A DNA stretch of 64,000 nucleotides, taken from the NCBI GenBank assembly GCA_026545765.1, contig CM048843.1, forward strand, positions 20,147,646-20,211,645, read 5' to 3'. Under the pieces are notes generated by a model. It was not told the origin of the DNA. It ran no database searches and worked only from the letters and a program-made list of their open reading frames with translations. Below, piece by piece: positions 1-10,437 of this stretch. The position numbers and the translations under genes were made by a program. Position 1 is the first letter of the stretch. Each line of letters begins with the position of its first letter. This DNA comes from Plantago major (taxonomy: Eukaryota > Streptophyta > Magnoliopsida > Lamiales > Plantaginaceae).

Positions 1-741
1 GAGAAAGACAACCCAAGTGAATCTTGAGTAATCATCAACAACAACCAGACCATACTTCTTTCCTGCATAACTAGTTACTGAGGATTCAAACAAATCCATA
101 TGTAACAATTGCAGTGGCCTTTCACTAGAATGTCTAGTCTTAGACTTGAAAGATGTTTTGGATTGTTTTCCCATTTGGCAAGCTGAGCATACTCCTTCTT
201 TTCTATATGCCATTTTGGGTAAACCAACCACCAACTCTTTCTTGGCTAGCTTATTCAGAGTTTTGAGATTCAAGTGACTCATTCTTTTATGCCATAGCCA
301 ATTTTCTTCAGTGTGGCCAGATTGACTCACCATGAGACATTCTTCGGTTGTAGCGGATGCCCAATCAGCAACATAAAGATTTCCTTTACGCCTTGCAACC
401 AAGACTGTCTGCTTTGACTCATTGTCAATCACTTTACATAGTTTTGACTTGATCTTGACATAGTACCCTTTGTCTACTAGTTGACTCATGCTTAGGAGAT
501 TATATTTCAATCCCTTTACATGAAGTACTTCAGAGATTGTGAGGGCTCCGAATTTCAAATTGCCAAAACCTATGGTTGGATTTTTATCTCCTCCAGCAAA
601 CTTGATAATTGGTCCATCATTGCACTTTTTGTAGTTAATCAGATTTGCTTTGTCTCCTGACATGTGCTTCCCACATCCACTATCAAAATGCCACTTTGAG
701 TTCGTCTTTAGAGTGTTCTGCACAAAACAGGAAACAGGAGA
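1..741 (-). CDS. pol: Element C pol, N-terminal part: protease, pre-integrase zinc finger and start of integrase (runs off the left edge)
   Basis: Translation on the minus strand is open from just after the stop at 742-744 to base 1. Near 665-700 it contains the aspartic-protease-type motif FDSGCGKHMSGD. Near 250-310 is the GAG-pre-integrase region with LWHKRMSHLN, followed near 170-190 by CSACQMGKQSK, which together give the HHCC zinc ligands. Near 60-120 the integrase core begins with LHMDLFESS, the first acidic residue of the DDE triad, and GLVVVDDYSRFTW. The rest of integrase, RT and RNase H lies beyond the window. This stretch has no break, making it the cleanest pol segment of the nested left-hand stack. 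Its role would be polyprotein processing and integration of element cDNA. Confidence 0.75.
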
Positions 742-1023
742 TTAGGTTCTCATACCAACAATGGAACCATCTAGACTAAAGAATCTTCCAGTAGGAATCC
801 ATTTTTGAATGAATTTCTTGGGAACATTCTTTTGTCTAACAGGAACATAAGGAGGAATCTTAGTTAAATGATTGGTATCATTGTTGTTTAAAACTATTTT
901 CTTCCTTGGTGTGTTCCTAGGTGCTCCATTTGGTGCTTTCAGATACTTGTCAGATTTCTGAGTCTGCTTTCCAGCAAACTTAGATTTTCTAGCCAGATTT
1001 CTTCTAGCCCTGACATTCAGATT
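742..1023 (-). CDS. gag: Element C gag, C-terminal tail up to the conserved gag/pol UAA
   Basis: This basic tail (KIPPYVPVRQK, WIPTGRFF) ends at a TAA at 742-744, after the residues GMRT. The same stop in the same frame lies between gag and pol in A (16648-16650) and B (44088-44090). The segment is separated from the upstream gag ORF by a nonsense codon at 1024-1026, where A and B have GAA in place of TAA. That is a single G-to-T change. It is real gag sequence but would not be reached without readthrough of that stop. Confidence 0.6.
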   Translation of the reverse strand, partial: NLNVRARRNLARKSKFAGKQTQKSDKYLKAPNGAPRNTPRKKIVLNNNDTNHLTKIPPYVPVRQKNVPKKFIQKWIPTGRFFSLDGSIVGMRT

Positions 1024-3105
1024 TTAAGTGGCTTGATTTATCTTCCACTTCTGATAATTGCTGTGAGCAATTCTAGCCTTTAACCATCGTTCTTGCTCTT
1101 GTTTGTATTCGTGAGCAAGTTGTTTCCCGATGGTTTTATAGCCAATACCATTCCGAGCACCTGATACTGTCTGAGATATCTCTTCAGCAGCTTTGCTAGT
1201 CTCTGGATGATCAATTTTCTTTCCAGAAAATGTGACATAAGAAAATTTGCCAGTTCCTGCAATTTTTCCTTTTTGAGAGACATAGCACTGTGGGTGATTG
1301 CACTTCTCAGTGTTATGTTTCTTTTCAGAGACATTTCCCACAGTTTTCTTTTTGACTTGTTTTTCCCACAAAGGCTTGGTCGCAACTGCCTTTCCTTTGT
1401 CAACAATCTTAGCTTTCTGTTCGATATTGTAGATTGTTTGGGAATCACCTTGCTGAGCACTGACGAATGTTGGTCCATTATTACTCTTATTCAGAGTGGT
1501 GGAACTATCTGTGTGTGTGTCCAGCCCAAGTCCTCTCTTTTCTGAAGGATCTCTTAAATAAGATTGTACTTCAGTAAGAGTGTCACTAGCTTTGGCATAA
1601 GATTGAAAAGATAGTTCTTTCGTTTTGAGTTCCTTATTCTCAGAAAGAAGATCTTCACATTTCTTTTGAAGATTGGCCATTGCTTCTTTATGTGACTTTT
1701 CGGTCTCAGATATCTGAGCCTTGAGAAATGCATTTTCAGCATCCTTTTTCTCAGATATCTTGATTAGTTGAGAATTTTCCTTTGCAAGAGAATTCTTTTC
1801 TTCTTCGAATTTTTCGGCTCTATCTCGGAACATTAGAAATTCTCTTTTGTAAAGATCAATTTCTTTTCTGAGATTTTCCAGTTCTTTGATTCCTTCTTCA
1901 TCGCTTTCATAAGTATAACAGGAAGTATGTGTTACCTCATCAGCCATTAGACAAGGTTCAATATTGGAGATATCAGGGAAGATTTCTTCAGCCATTCCAC
2001 ACACTTCTTTCTTCTTTTGACCAAAGTCAATTACTTCATGAGAAACACCGCAAATTTCTGGAGAAGGCAGTGTGGAATCATCTGAATCCTCATCCTCAGA
2101 ATCAGACTCAATATCTAGAGCATCCAGTTGAAGTTGAATCTTTTTCCTTTCTTCAGTGAGCATAGCTCTTTGACTTCTTTTGAAGATTCTTCTATCTTTC
2201 TTGTCACCTGTCTTAAGTTTGTTGAAGGCAATCCCGATGTGGTTCAGAATGTGCTTCAGTTCCGGCGCAATGGGGACCTTCCATCCACAAAAGAAGGTCA
2301 CTTCATGCACGCACATGTACCCGGTAGGTGGATTATAGAATGCATGCCCGGGCTCGGGGACCATGATTTCAACGGACTCGGGAATCTCCCATTTCCGCCT
2401 CCACTCGGGAATGTCCTCAGCCTTAACCTTCAACGGACAAGTAGGAAGAAGTCCGTCCGCGTTTAATTCTCCAAATATATCCGCTATCACTACTGCGGAC
2501 GCAGGACGAGGGAATTTGATTCTCGCTGCCTTTGCACCACGGCCCTTTATTAACGGAAGATGGGATTGAGCGGACGCGGCAGGGTGTAACACAATCCGAC
2601 GACCAGTACGTCTCCGTGGGCGAGCGACTGGAGAGTCCTCCTCTCCTTCCTCCCCATCCTCATCCTCTTCCTCTTCACCATCCTCCTCCTCTTCACCACC
2701 TTCAGGTCTTCCAGATGTGCTAGGGTTGGACGGACCTGTTTCCACCACAACACGGTCCTCTTCTCCAGCCTCAAACATTTCTACATCATCAGCCTCCCGA
2801 CCACTGTCGCCTTCCTGTTCAGTTTGGGGCTCATTCGGATCCACAGATCCTCCAACACCACCTATGGTCCGAGATTGTACTAGCGACCTCGTCCTAATAA
2901 CATCTCCTTGGCCCTCTGTTCTGCCTGGCTGAGGTTCTGCTGCATCACAGACTCCATGCCCAGCGTCAGAGTCTCTAGAAGACACGAGATCCACGACCAG
3001 ATAGTCTCCTACGGATGTGGTTAACCCCGCGGACTCAACCTCCAAATTTGCTCCGTCATGGTAACCTTTAGCCTCGTGAACGTTTTGACTATCGCTCCCG
3101 GACAT
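1024..3105 (-). CDS. Chimeric 693-aa ORF: N-terminal third from a gypsy-type element protein, C-terminal part from copia gag
   Basis: The ORF starts at 3105 with MSGSDSQNVHEAKG. For about 290 residues it matches the element D protein starting at 26150: a Glu/Asp-rich tract (near 2640-2700), a basic arginine cluster (RPRRRTGRR) and the start of the PF04195-like domain (MVPEPGHAFYNPP). At about 2229 it passes without a frame change into element C gag, just after the zinc knuckle, with NKLKTGDKKDRR, an acidic stretch (DIESDSEDEDSDD), a long coiled coil (about 1550-1880) and a basic tail. It ends at a nonsense codon (1024-1026). The D-type portion is open here, whereas the D copy at 25302 is frameshifted. 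The fusion may be accidental. Whether it is transcribed is unknown, but the captured piece brings about 900 bp of the upstream D leader. Confidence 0.7.
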   Translation of the reverse strand: MSGSDSQNVHEAKGYHDGANLEVESAGLTTSVGDYLVVDLVSSRDSDAGHGVCDAAEPQPGRTEGQGDVIRTRSLVQSRTIGGVGGSVDPNEPQTEQEGDSGREADDVEMFEAGEEDRVVVETGPSNPSTSGRPEGGEEEEDGEEEEDEDGEEGEEDSPVARPRRRTGRRIVLHPAASAQSHLPLIKGRGAKAARIKFPRPASAVVIADIFGELNADGLLPTCPLKVKAEDIPEWRRKWEIPESVEIMVPEPGHAFYNPPTGYMCVHEVTFFCGWKVPIAPELKHILNHIGIAFNKLKTGDKKDRRIFKRSQRAMLTEERKKIQLQLDALDIESDSEDEDSDDSTLPSPEICGVSHEVIDFGQKKKEVCGMAEEIFPDISNIEPCLMADEVTHTSCYTYESDEEGIKELENLRKEIDLYKREFLMFRDRAEKFEEEKNSLAKENSQLIKISEKKDAENAFLKAQISETEKSHKEAMANLQKKCEDLLSENKELKTKELSFQSYAKASDTLTEVQSYLRDPSEKRGLGLDTHTDSSTTLNKSNNGPTFVSAQQGDSQTIYNIEQKAKIVDKGKAVATKPLWEKQVKKKTVGNVSEKKHNTEKCNHPQCYVSQKGKIAGTGKFSYVTFSGKKIDHPETSKAAEEISQTVSGARNGIGYKTIGKQLAHEYKQEQERWLKARIAHSNYQKWKINQAT

Positions 3106-4012
3106 CCTAGGGCAGAAGGAAACGGATCAGAAATGACGATTGTGATTGTCCGAGAGTTCATTTATATATCTTATTAAGTCAGGAGGTCCGAGAAAATTCT
3201 ACCCTATCAGACTTTCTATGTGAATTAGTCTCATAATGTTATGGGCACTAAACCCTAGCACACAGAGACGTGCCAATGGCACCATCATCTGTCCCATGCA
3301 GCATGGCAGAAAGATTAGCTTACAAGAGACTGTGCCAATCGACACCAATATATCACCAAATAAGCATGCATTGTCAAGTTTGGTTACATTGGGAATGACA
3401 TACTAAACGAATCGACAAGATACCAGTAAAGGAGATTGGTACGCTATAGCACAAAGGAGGAGTATTTCAACTAGTGTTTCAACTAAGTGTACCATTAGCA
3501 ACATTCGCAATTAAGGAATCAACAAGTGGATACTCAACTAAGGCAACAACATACTGAGCATGCAGCAGGCAGAGCGCAAAGACAAGAAACTTCAACGAGA
3601 ATTGAGGTGTACTTACTTGACAAAGTTGAGTTCTTAAGCTTAGACGGACGACGAAGCCTTGCTAGCTCTCCGAGGGTACAAATCTCAGCTGGAATTCCCA
3701 AGATTTTGCGAGTTTCAGTTGCTCGGATCGATCTTTGATTGCTCGAATTGCTTGAGAGTCGCTTTGTGTTTCGATGTGGCTAAAGTGTGAAAGCGACTGA
3801 TGGGCTGACTATTTATAGGGGCAATTTGGGAAAGCCAAGAGTCACATCACTTGGATTCAAACCCCAATCGTTGATCTTTTTAATCCAACGGTTGTGCCGG
3901 TTCACAAGTGGCTGGCTAACGGTACATCACATTAAATGCTCATCAGAGGCGTCACACCAATTGGGTTTAAAATCTCAACCGTTGAAACTTTCCAATCCAA
4001 CGGTCGCATCGC
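2230..4012 (-). repeat. Captured 1.78-kb segment of gypsy-type element D (duplicate of 25276-27045)
   Basis: This block is nearly identical, base for base, to 25276-27045 in the same orientation. It contains the N-terminal two thirds of D's first ORF plus the leader upstream of it, but neither the D LTR nor D's end. The right edge (4012) joins A-type gag and the left edge (2229) joins C-type gag. The few differences from the second copy include a 12-bp local duplication near 3470-3485 and an extra base near 2294 that keeps the reading frame open. Edges share only a few bases with the neighbouring sequence (for example GAT at the right edge), and no target-site duplication is visible. End joining or template switching therefore looks more likely than transposition. 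Confidence 0.8.
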
Positions 4013-4996
4013 ATCATTTCCAATTTCTGCTTCCTCAGTACATGATGCTTTCTGAGCTGGCTTGTTCAGCGAGCTCTGCATATTTTTGTACTGGTGATAG
4101 TTTGAGCCTAGATGCTTTTTCAGCTTCTCTTTGGCTTTTCTTCTCTCAATTTCTCGACTGACAAATTTACTCATTTGCTTTGCAGCAAGAGCATCCTCAG
4201 TCTCCTCCTTGCTTTTCTTCTTTTCAGAAGTTCCTTGATTAACTAGAGCAACATTCTGCAACTTTTCAGTTGTTTGTTCTCTCTGAGTTGTCTCATAGTC
4301 AACAGTAGCAAGATGAGAGAAAAGTTCCACTGGAGTGATATTTGGCATACCTTGGTTAAAATAAAAGAATTTAGTATGCTCCCAGTTGTGGTTAAGACTT
4401 CTGACAATAGTCTTAATCTTCTCTGACTGAGAGTATCTATTGCTTTCCCCAAGTGCTGCCATATCACTCATAAGAGTGGTAAATCTGAAATCAAGTTCTT
4501 CCAGAGTTTCAGTGGGACCTTGTTTGAAATTTTGAAATTTCAACTTTAGAACTTCGAACTTGTTTTCCTTGGTTTTCTCAGTTCCGGCACAGATTTCTTC
4601 AATCAGTTGCCAGGCAACTTTCGCCGTTTTAGCACCCCACAGTTTACACTGTATGTGCTCTGGTGTCGATCTGATGATGATGTTACGAGCTTGACCATCC
4701 AGACGATTCCTCTTGGCATCTTCCGATGTCCAGAGTTCTCTGGGCTTTGGTTCGTAAATAACGTGACCAGTAGATCTTCCACTAGTTGACGCATCTGTTT
4801 GTGAAGATCCTTCGCTTTGATCTCTGTCTCTTCCACTTGAAACCTCCATGACTTGCTTAAGTTGTTGAATGATTATTGGACCATTCTTTATTACTTCGAT
4901 CATCTCGTCACTTATGGCTTCAAGGTGGAGCATCATGTTATTTTTCCATTTCTCGTAGTTCTCTGGTTTGAGAACGGGTGCATCACTCAGAGACAT
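4013..4996 (-). pseudogene. gag: Second, truncated copia gag (A subfamily), downstream of the shared LTR
   Basis: Starts with MSLSDAPVLKPENYEKW at 4996 and is almost identical to the first 1 kb of A gag (19161 onward). It carries the retrotransposon gag (UBN2-type) domain and the basic linker KAKEKLKKHLGSNYHQYKN. It ends just before the zinc knuckle (EAEIGND), where D-type sequence is joined at 4012. Unlike the A copy, it lacks the extra C near 18800 and so remains in frame over its whole length. Together with the primer site at 5103-5114 and the LTR at 5117-6800, it is the beginning of a second internal region in tandem with A. Confidence 0.8.
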
Positions 4997-5102
4997 ACCT
5001 GCACACTTAACACACAAATTAAATAGTCCAAAAAAAAAATGGACAAAGTTCCTTCACCTATCTGGGGATCTAGGTTCAGTGCAGAAGGCTGGTGAACCTC
5101 CT

Positions 5103-5114
5103 GCTCTGATACCA
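5103..5114 (-). promoter_or_regulatory. Primer-binding site (initiator Met-tRNA type) of the tandem partial element
   Basis: Reading leftward, the LTR end ACCAACA is followed by AG and then TGGTATCAGAGC. This matches the complement of the 3' end of plant initiator methionine tRNA, the usual primer for copia minus-strand DNA. Its presence on the gag side of LTR 5117-6800 shows that this LTR also serves as a 5' LTR. Confidence 0.75.
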
Positions 5115-5116
5115 CT

Positions 5117-6800
5117 TGTTGGTCCAGATAACGGCAAAGTAAAAGACTAGAGGGGGGGGTGAATAGTCTTTTAAAACTTTTGTCGATAACAAATATTTCT
5201 CAGATATCTGAATGGATATCTGATACTTAGAATCAGAGTGCGGAAGACTTTAATAAAGATAAGTGTAGAAACAGTTAATAAGTGTGTGTGTGTTGCTGAA
5301 GTATAAATACAGAAATGTAAACGACAAATAAGTATAGTGGTATCCGAGGTGGCGTAATCCTCCAACTAATCCACTTCGGTCTATCAGAGACCTAGAATTC
5401 ACTAGAACAGATAATTGAGATAACCTTACAAAAATCCTATTCTAAGATTCTGAACAATTGGTTCCCAACCAAAAGTTCCCCCTGAGTTGTTCCCTAGCTT
5501 CTTCAGCCAAGTACTTCCTATACTCAGAAACCTTTGAGTTGTTCCCTAGCTTCCCAAGCTAAGTACTTCCTATACTCAAAACCTTGGAGTTATTCCTTAG
5601 TTTCCAAATCAAGTACTTCCTATGCTCCGGTAACCTTGGAGTTATTCCCTGATTTTTCAACCTAAGTACTTCTGCATACTCCACGGTTTTGGTGTTGGTT
5701 TCGGTTTGAGTTGTCGATGAGCATCTTAATAACTTTTCGCTTATTCAGATAGCTCTGTGAACTAAGTTACTTAATACACTTTACGTATGGTATCTAGTTC
5801 GATTTTTGACCTAAGTCTTATGATATCTGCTCAAGAGAATGAATCTCGATAGTTGATCTTTTGATTCAACTCCTTCATGATTGCTTTGCTTGTTTAGGAT
5901 CGTGACACTTAGAACTTGGTGTTTACTCAAGATCACAAGCTTTAGTCGCAACAGAAAGCTTTGATAATAAGTAAGAAGCTTTGAGAGATTAAGATCAGAG
6001 ATCGTATGTTTTAGCGTATTCAGTGTTCTGAGTTGTGTTCCGTGTGTTCTCTCAAGTTGTCTAAGTGTTGATATTTATAGATGAATTTGAGTGCCGTTTG
6101 AATAGTATCCGTTAGGCTCAAATTCAAACTATCGATATCTGTGTATAGTACTGTAGCAGGTTTTGTCTTCTTCTCAGAAGTTGCCGTTGCTTTTACTCAA
6201 ACATCTATGTCCGTGCATTAAATGCATTGTACTATACTTTTTGTCCTGTAGTGTCAACGGAACTATGCATTGTATCAGAGACTAGACTTGTTGTCTGATT
6301 CTTTGCACGTCCTTATCTTCATTCTTCAGATACCACTTGTATTGATTGAAACAACCTTGTTTCTTTTCAGAAACGTGTTTAACGCTCAAGGTATCTGAGA
6401 ACAGATATCTGTGGACACTTTCCTTGTCTTCAGATATGTATCTCATTTCTCAGATATCTCTTGTGACACAGTTTGTTTGAAATTGTTCGTGTCTACATGA
6501 TATCTGGCTAAGATATCTCAATAACAGATTCAGTAATCTTGTGCAATTTTCTTCAAATCTTCAAAAGTTGTTGAGCTTTCTGCTTGGATGTCTTCTTCTT
6601 GATCTTCTCTTCATAAAATAAAAATTACATTTTGAGACCTAACATCCTATACAAGATTAGCTAGACTATCATACTTAGTGGGTTTCCTCTTTTACAATGT
6701 TCAAGTGAACCAAGAGTACTAATCACCTTTCTGAGACTAAGATAAGTCATCATGTTCTTTGAACAAAATCTAAGCAGATATTCTAACAAAATATCTAACA
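5117..6800 (-). repeat. LTR shared by element A (as 3' LTR) and the tandem partial element (as 5' LTR)
   Basis: 1,684 bp from TGTTAGATATTTTG (6800 side) to ATCTGGACCAACA (5117 side). It is highly similar to 19280-20970 and to both LTRs of element B. A polypurine tract abuts the 6800 side and a primer-binding site abuts the 5117 side. A TATA-like TATAAATA lies at about 6071-6079 (minus). A run of G (C on the minus strand) near 5151-5157 varies in length between copies. Small differences from the A 5' LTR occur mainly at CAG/CTG sites. Confidence 0.85.
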
Positions 6801-7172
6801 AATTTCCCCATTTTGATCGACCAACGATGACTATCTTCCCTATTACAAATCTGGATGAGGAAACAATCCACCACTTAATCATTTCTTGAGATCTTTCAAA
6901 TCATATAATTAAGTGCAGAAAGTAGACATCAACCAAATCACAAGGTGTGATCTTTGCTGACAAGTTATCTTTTCTAAAATACTATCTGAGAGTAAGTTCT
7001 TCAGATAAGTCGCAACTAAGGATTACAGATAACTTTAATACATAACACATTTAAGCTCAGTCAGCAAGATACAGCAAAAATTACATAGTAAATTAGGACA
7101 ACAGGAGTAACCAAGCTCCAAGTAAACATCCTAAAGAACTAGTCTTCAAGTCTTCAACAAAGTTTCTATGGA
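6801..7172 (-). promoter_or_regulatory. Polypurine tract and 3' non-coding region of element A
   Basis: The minus strand reads AAAATGGGGAAATT directly before the LTR start at 6800, the expected plus-strand primer (PPT, 6801-6814). The rest (to 7172) is the 3' non-coding tail after the accessory gene stop, similar to 53883-54267 in B. No other gene is seen in it. Confidence 0.7.
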
Positions 7173-8333
7173 TCAGTCTGCAAATTTCCTATCTCCAAAC
7201 CTTTTTATGTCATCAGAATAATCATAAAGAAGAGTTCTGACAAGCATCTCTGTGTCTCTGGCAAATCCACAGACTTCTTTGTAGGTTTTGGTAGGATTTT
7301 TCTTGGCAAAATGCTTGACCCATAGGTACTTTCCCCACTTCCAGGCATGCTCTATTCTGATATCTGAAAGCTTGAAGTATCCATAGATAATCTTCAGATA
7401 TCTGATGTCACCCTTGTATTGATCTTCTGTCAGATAGAACGACTCATAGGGTTCCACAGCAAGTCTTGGTCTTGTGCCTGTTCCTGTGATATTCAGAATT
7501 TTGTGCACATCATCTGGCTTTCCATAAGGACAATCATCAGAGAGGTCCTTCTTCATGGCTTCAGTTCTCTTGACAACTTCAAAATCCAACCATGCTTTGA
7601 TGTGATTGGTGTTGATCAAGGTAGGTTTATTCTTTCTCCATGCCATGAGTTGTTTATGGATTGGTTCTGGAAATCTTGAATTTACCAATAGATGCTTAAG
7701 TTCCAGAATCCAATAGCCATTTTTCTGATTGATGCACCTGTAGACAGAGGAATCATTGTCATACTTCACATACTCAATTTTGGCTTCTTCTGGCCTGAGT
7801 GGAAGTTGACTTTGTCTTTGCTCAGCTCTCAGTCTGTTCCTTTTAGCTGTTAAGATTAAACCACCACTAGCAGCTATGGGCTCAGTTAGGCTTTCAATTT
7901 TTCTTTTCTTGTGAAGAGGAGCTTCATCTTCATCAGATTCCTCATCATCATCAAGATTGAATCTTGTGTGATTTTTACAGCCTTCTTCATTGCCCTGGGA
8001 TTTGATTTGACCTTCTTCTTCTTCTTCTTCAGAAGATTCATCAATCCCTCTAACTTGTCTTCTCCTTGGAGCCTTGGTACTCCTTGGAGGTTTCTGTGCC
8101 ATGGCCCTTGTTACCATTTTGGTTCCTTCAGTAGGTCTCTGGGAAGCAGCTTGGCTTGAGAAGGATTCATAGATTCTGAGTGGTGGCTGGGAAGTTTTTC
8201 TTCTTCCTTTCTGAGCAGCACCAGCTCCAGATTTCTTCTTGTTTTCATCTCCTTCTTCCCATTCCCCCTGACTTTGAGGTCCAGATTTGTACTTTCTTTC
8301 CCTCTTAGTCATTGTTGGCTGACTCAGTCTCAT
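7173..8333 (-). CDS. Element A accessory gene, C-terminal part (386 codons open)
   Basis: This is the last part of the accessory gene downstream of pol. The first half is low-complexity and charged: Lys/Arg-rich patches (KGRRKTSQPP, TRAMAQKPPRSTKAPRRRQ), then Glu-rich stretches (ESSEEEEEEGQ) typical of disordered linkers. The second half (about 7173-7780) is a compact, tryptophan- and tyrosine-rich domain (HAWKWGKYLWVKHF, ETYKEV-like region) ending in DIKRFGDRKFAD. The same domain is conserved nearly residue for residue in B (53367-53882), where it follows a nonsense codon. Compared with B, A lacks about 40 codons rich in Ser/Asn near 7850. I do not recognise the family. It is separated from the 8393-10361 part by a short frame break at about 8334-8392 and probably belongs to one protein with it. 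Confidence 0.6.
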   Translation of the reverse strand: MRLSQPTMTKRERKYKSGPQSQGEWEEGDENKKKSGAGAAQKGRRKTSQPPLRIYESFSSQAASQRPTEGTKMVTRAMAQKPPRSTKAPRRRQVRGIDESSEEEEEEGQIKSQGNEEGCKNHTRFNLDDDEESDEDEAPLHKKRKIESLTEPIAASGGLILTAKRNRLRAEQRQSQLPLRPEEAKIEYVKYDNDSSVYRCINQKNGYWILELKHLLVNSRFPEPIHKQLMAWRKNKPTLINTNHIKAWLDFEVVKRTEAMKKDLSDDCPYGKPDDVHKILNITGTGTRPRLAVEPYESFYLTEDQYKGDIRYLKIIYGYFKLSDIRIEHAWKWGKYLWVKHFAKKNPTKTYKEVCGFARDTEMLVRTLLYDYSDDIKRFGDRKFAD

Positions 8334-8392
8334 AAAGGAATCTGAGAGACAGTCAAAATGCCCTTGTAAATAGTTGTAGCAGTGACGAACTT

Positions 8393-10361
8393 CTAAAGTT
8401 CGGCTTTGAGCTCCTGATTTTGTTTGATAAGTCCATTGTTCTTATCATTGAGCTCTGCCAATGGGCCTAGGATGGCATCTGCTTTTCCAGCAGTGTAACT
8501 TGCCTCTTGAAAAGCTTTTTCAGCTAAAGACACATCATCGTCCCTTGTCATTCCCAGATCTTTCTGAGCAATGATCATGCTAGTTGTTCTCTGAGTGATG
8601 AGCTCAGTGAACTTTCTCATTCGAGGGACTGAGGCAATTACTTCCTTGTTTTGTGAAGACATTTCCTTATTCAGAGTAGCTAGTACTTGGTACCTGCTCA
8701 TGTACTCTTGAGAGTGGACGTTTGGCAGTTTGTTGAAGATTGTAGGAGCAATCAACTTTCTTTTTAAGTGAGAAACCGCTAGATGTTCATGGCGGTGTCC
8801 TGCCAAAGTCTTTTCTTCTTCATCATCTGAGGGATTAGTCCAGTGATCTTCATCCTCTTGGACATTTTCATCAATTGTATCAAGTCCAGCAACCATCTCA
8901 GAGATTGGTTTCTTTCCTTTCTGGGAGGAGGATGGTACTTCTTTCGAAGATAATGCAGCCTTAGCATCATGCTTGACTTCAGATACTTCTTCAGTATCAA
9001 GTTCTTTGGCGATCTCGTGCACAGCATCCCGTAGCTCGTTAACCGCAGAGTAAGCATTCATTTCTTTGAGGTATTGATCTTCTAGTTGATCAAGCCTTTC
9101 TCTGGATTGAGCTATTTGATCTTCTAGTTGAAGATGGAGCTGTTGTTCTTCTTCCAACAGTTGTCTGAGTTGAGCACTTCTGGTCTTAGTGTTTAATATT
9201 TTCTGATTGGTTTCTTCAGAAAGCTCAACTACTTGTTCAGTAGTAACTGCGTGTTGGTGAGAAGATGGATGAGTAGATCTCTGAGGTGATGAAGACGGAG
9301 ATTTTTGTGAAGTCTTCTCAGTTTGCTTTTCAGTAGCTGAGGCATTGTTTCTCTGTGAAATTCCTCCGGTTCCTGGTGCAGGAGCATCATCATCATCCTT
9401 TTTGTCATTATCATCCTTTTGGTGATGATCAGTGGGAGGTTCATCAAAGAAATTTTCATTCATTTCTTCCTCCTCATCATCTTCAGATACAAGATTGATC
9501 ACTTCCGGGATAGTGATCTTCTGCCCATTAACTTCTTCTTGTTCAGAAGGTATGAATTGCAGAGTCTGGGGCAGAACTGGCTTGAATGCCATCTGTAATC
9601 TTGTCTGATCATCTGCCTGTTCAAAGGCATGTATCAAACTATGCGCCACTTCTCTGGAAAACTCCTTGTGTAGTAGAGTCGCAACTGTATGTTGTTCTGT
9701 AGCGAACATTGCTTGGACATATGTTTCCAGGTCAAGAGCTCGTGCCCGTCTGGTTGGTTGATCAGTTATTCTCAATATTTCAGAGAGATCAGAGCACCTT
9801 AACTTCTGCCATTTCTTGAAGCATTGAATGTGCTTTGGCAAAGTGTGAGCTTTGAAGAAGTGAAGTAGGTCCCTTGTTTCTTCAATGGGATCCTGCTTTG
9901 CATCTGTTTGAGCCTGAAAGAAAGAGTTTTGAGTGAGTTTCAAAACTTTGGTAGATATCTGAGTAGAAGTGTAGTTTAGTTTCTGAGTTACCTGAGTATG
10001 AACATCAGGCTCAGATACTTGTTCTACTGGGACAATTGGTGTCTCAGATATCTTGTGGTGAGGTGGAGACTTGGAAGTCTGGTCCTCATCAACCTTTCTT
10101 TCTTGAACCTCCATGGGAGGCTCAGATACTTGTCTCTCAGAGACTTGTGCAGTCTCTGGAATCTTTTCTTGTGATGAAACCCTTGATGCCTCATCAATTT
10201 CCATAGGTGCAGGGGATGTCGCAACTTTGTCCCCGTGCACTTCTACTTCTGATTGAGCCTTCAAGTTTGAAAGCTCAGTGATGTGTGCTTCAGAAATCTT
10301 GTTGGTTTCTAGGTTTGTCTCTGGCATTTCTGCCTTATCTTCTTCCATCTCGGTGGCCTCA
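8393..10361 (-). CDS. Element A accessory gene, central part: acidic linkers and coiled coil
   Basis: The open frame continues upstream to 10381, but the exon is judged to start at 10361, after a retained intron (10362-10437). The segment has Pro/Glu/Ser-rich repeats of the type 'QVSEPP..EVQ', a globular block near 9560-9900 (KHIQCFKKWQKLRCSDLSEI), acidic tracts (SEDDEEEEMNENFFDE), an Asp/Lys/His tract (near 9400-9440) and a long glutamine-rich coiled coil (about 9040-9190). A second helical block follows at about 8400-8760. Introns 3 and 4 of the B copy are absent here at the exact splice points (10259/10258 and 10109/10108). Function is unknown. A structural or nucleoprotein-like role is only a guess from the coiled coil and charge pattern. 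Confidence 0.6.
9914..9991 (-). other. In-frame 78-nt GT-AG segment (possible exitron) in the accessory gene of A
   Basis: Begins GTAACTCAG after CACAG and ends CTTTCAG before GCTCAAACAG. It is 78 nt, free of stops and kept in both A and B (50998-51075). It could be a retained fifth intron or coding sequence that is optionally spliced. Confidence 0.4.
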
Positions 10362-10437
10362 CTGTTAGAAACATTTATCATTAATGATCATACAAACATT
10401 TTTACTGAAAAGTAAGTTCTCTTTAAGAATCATTTAC
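10362..10437 (-). other. Retained intron 2 of the accessory gene in element A
   Basis: Donor CAG/GTAAATG and acceptor TTTCTAACAG enclose 76 nt, the same length and nearly the same sequence as intron 2 of B (50385-50460). A retains this intron although it has lost introns 1, 3 and 4. Confidence 0.6.

Noticed and set aside
2230..4012. The D-type segment as an independently transposed element
   Set aside because: No terminal repeats or target duplication, and its edges fall inside an ORF and a leader.
3526..4161. Plus-strand ORFs in the D leader copies (also 26559-27155)
   Set aside because: Duplicated with the leader, without domains, and antisense to the element. Nothing supports coding.
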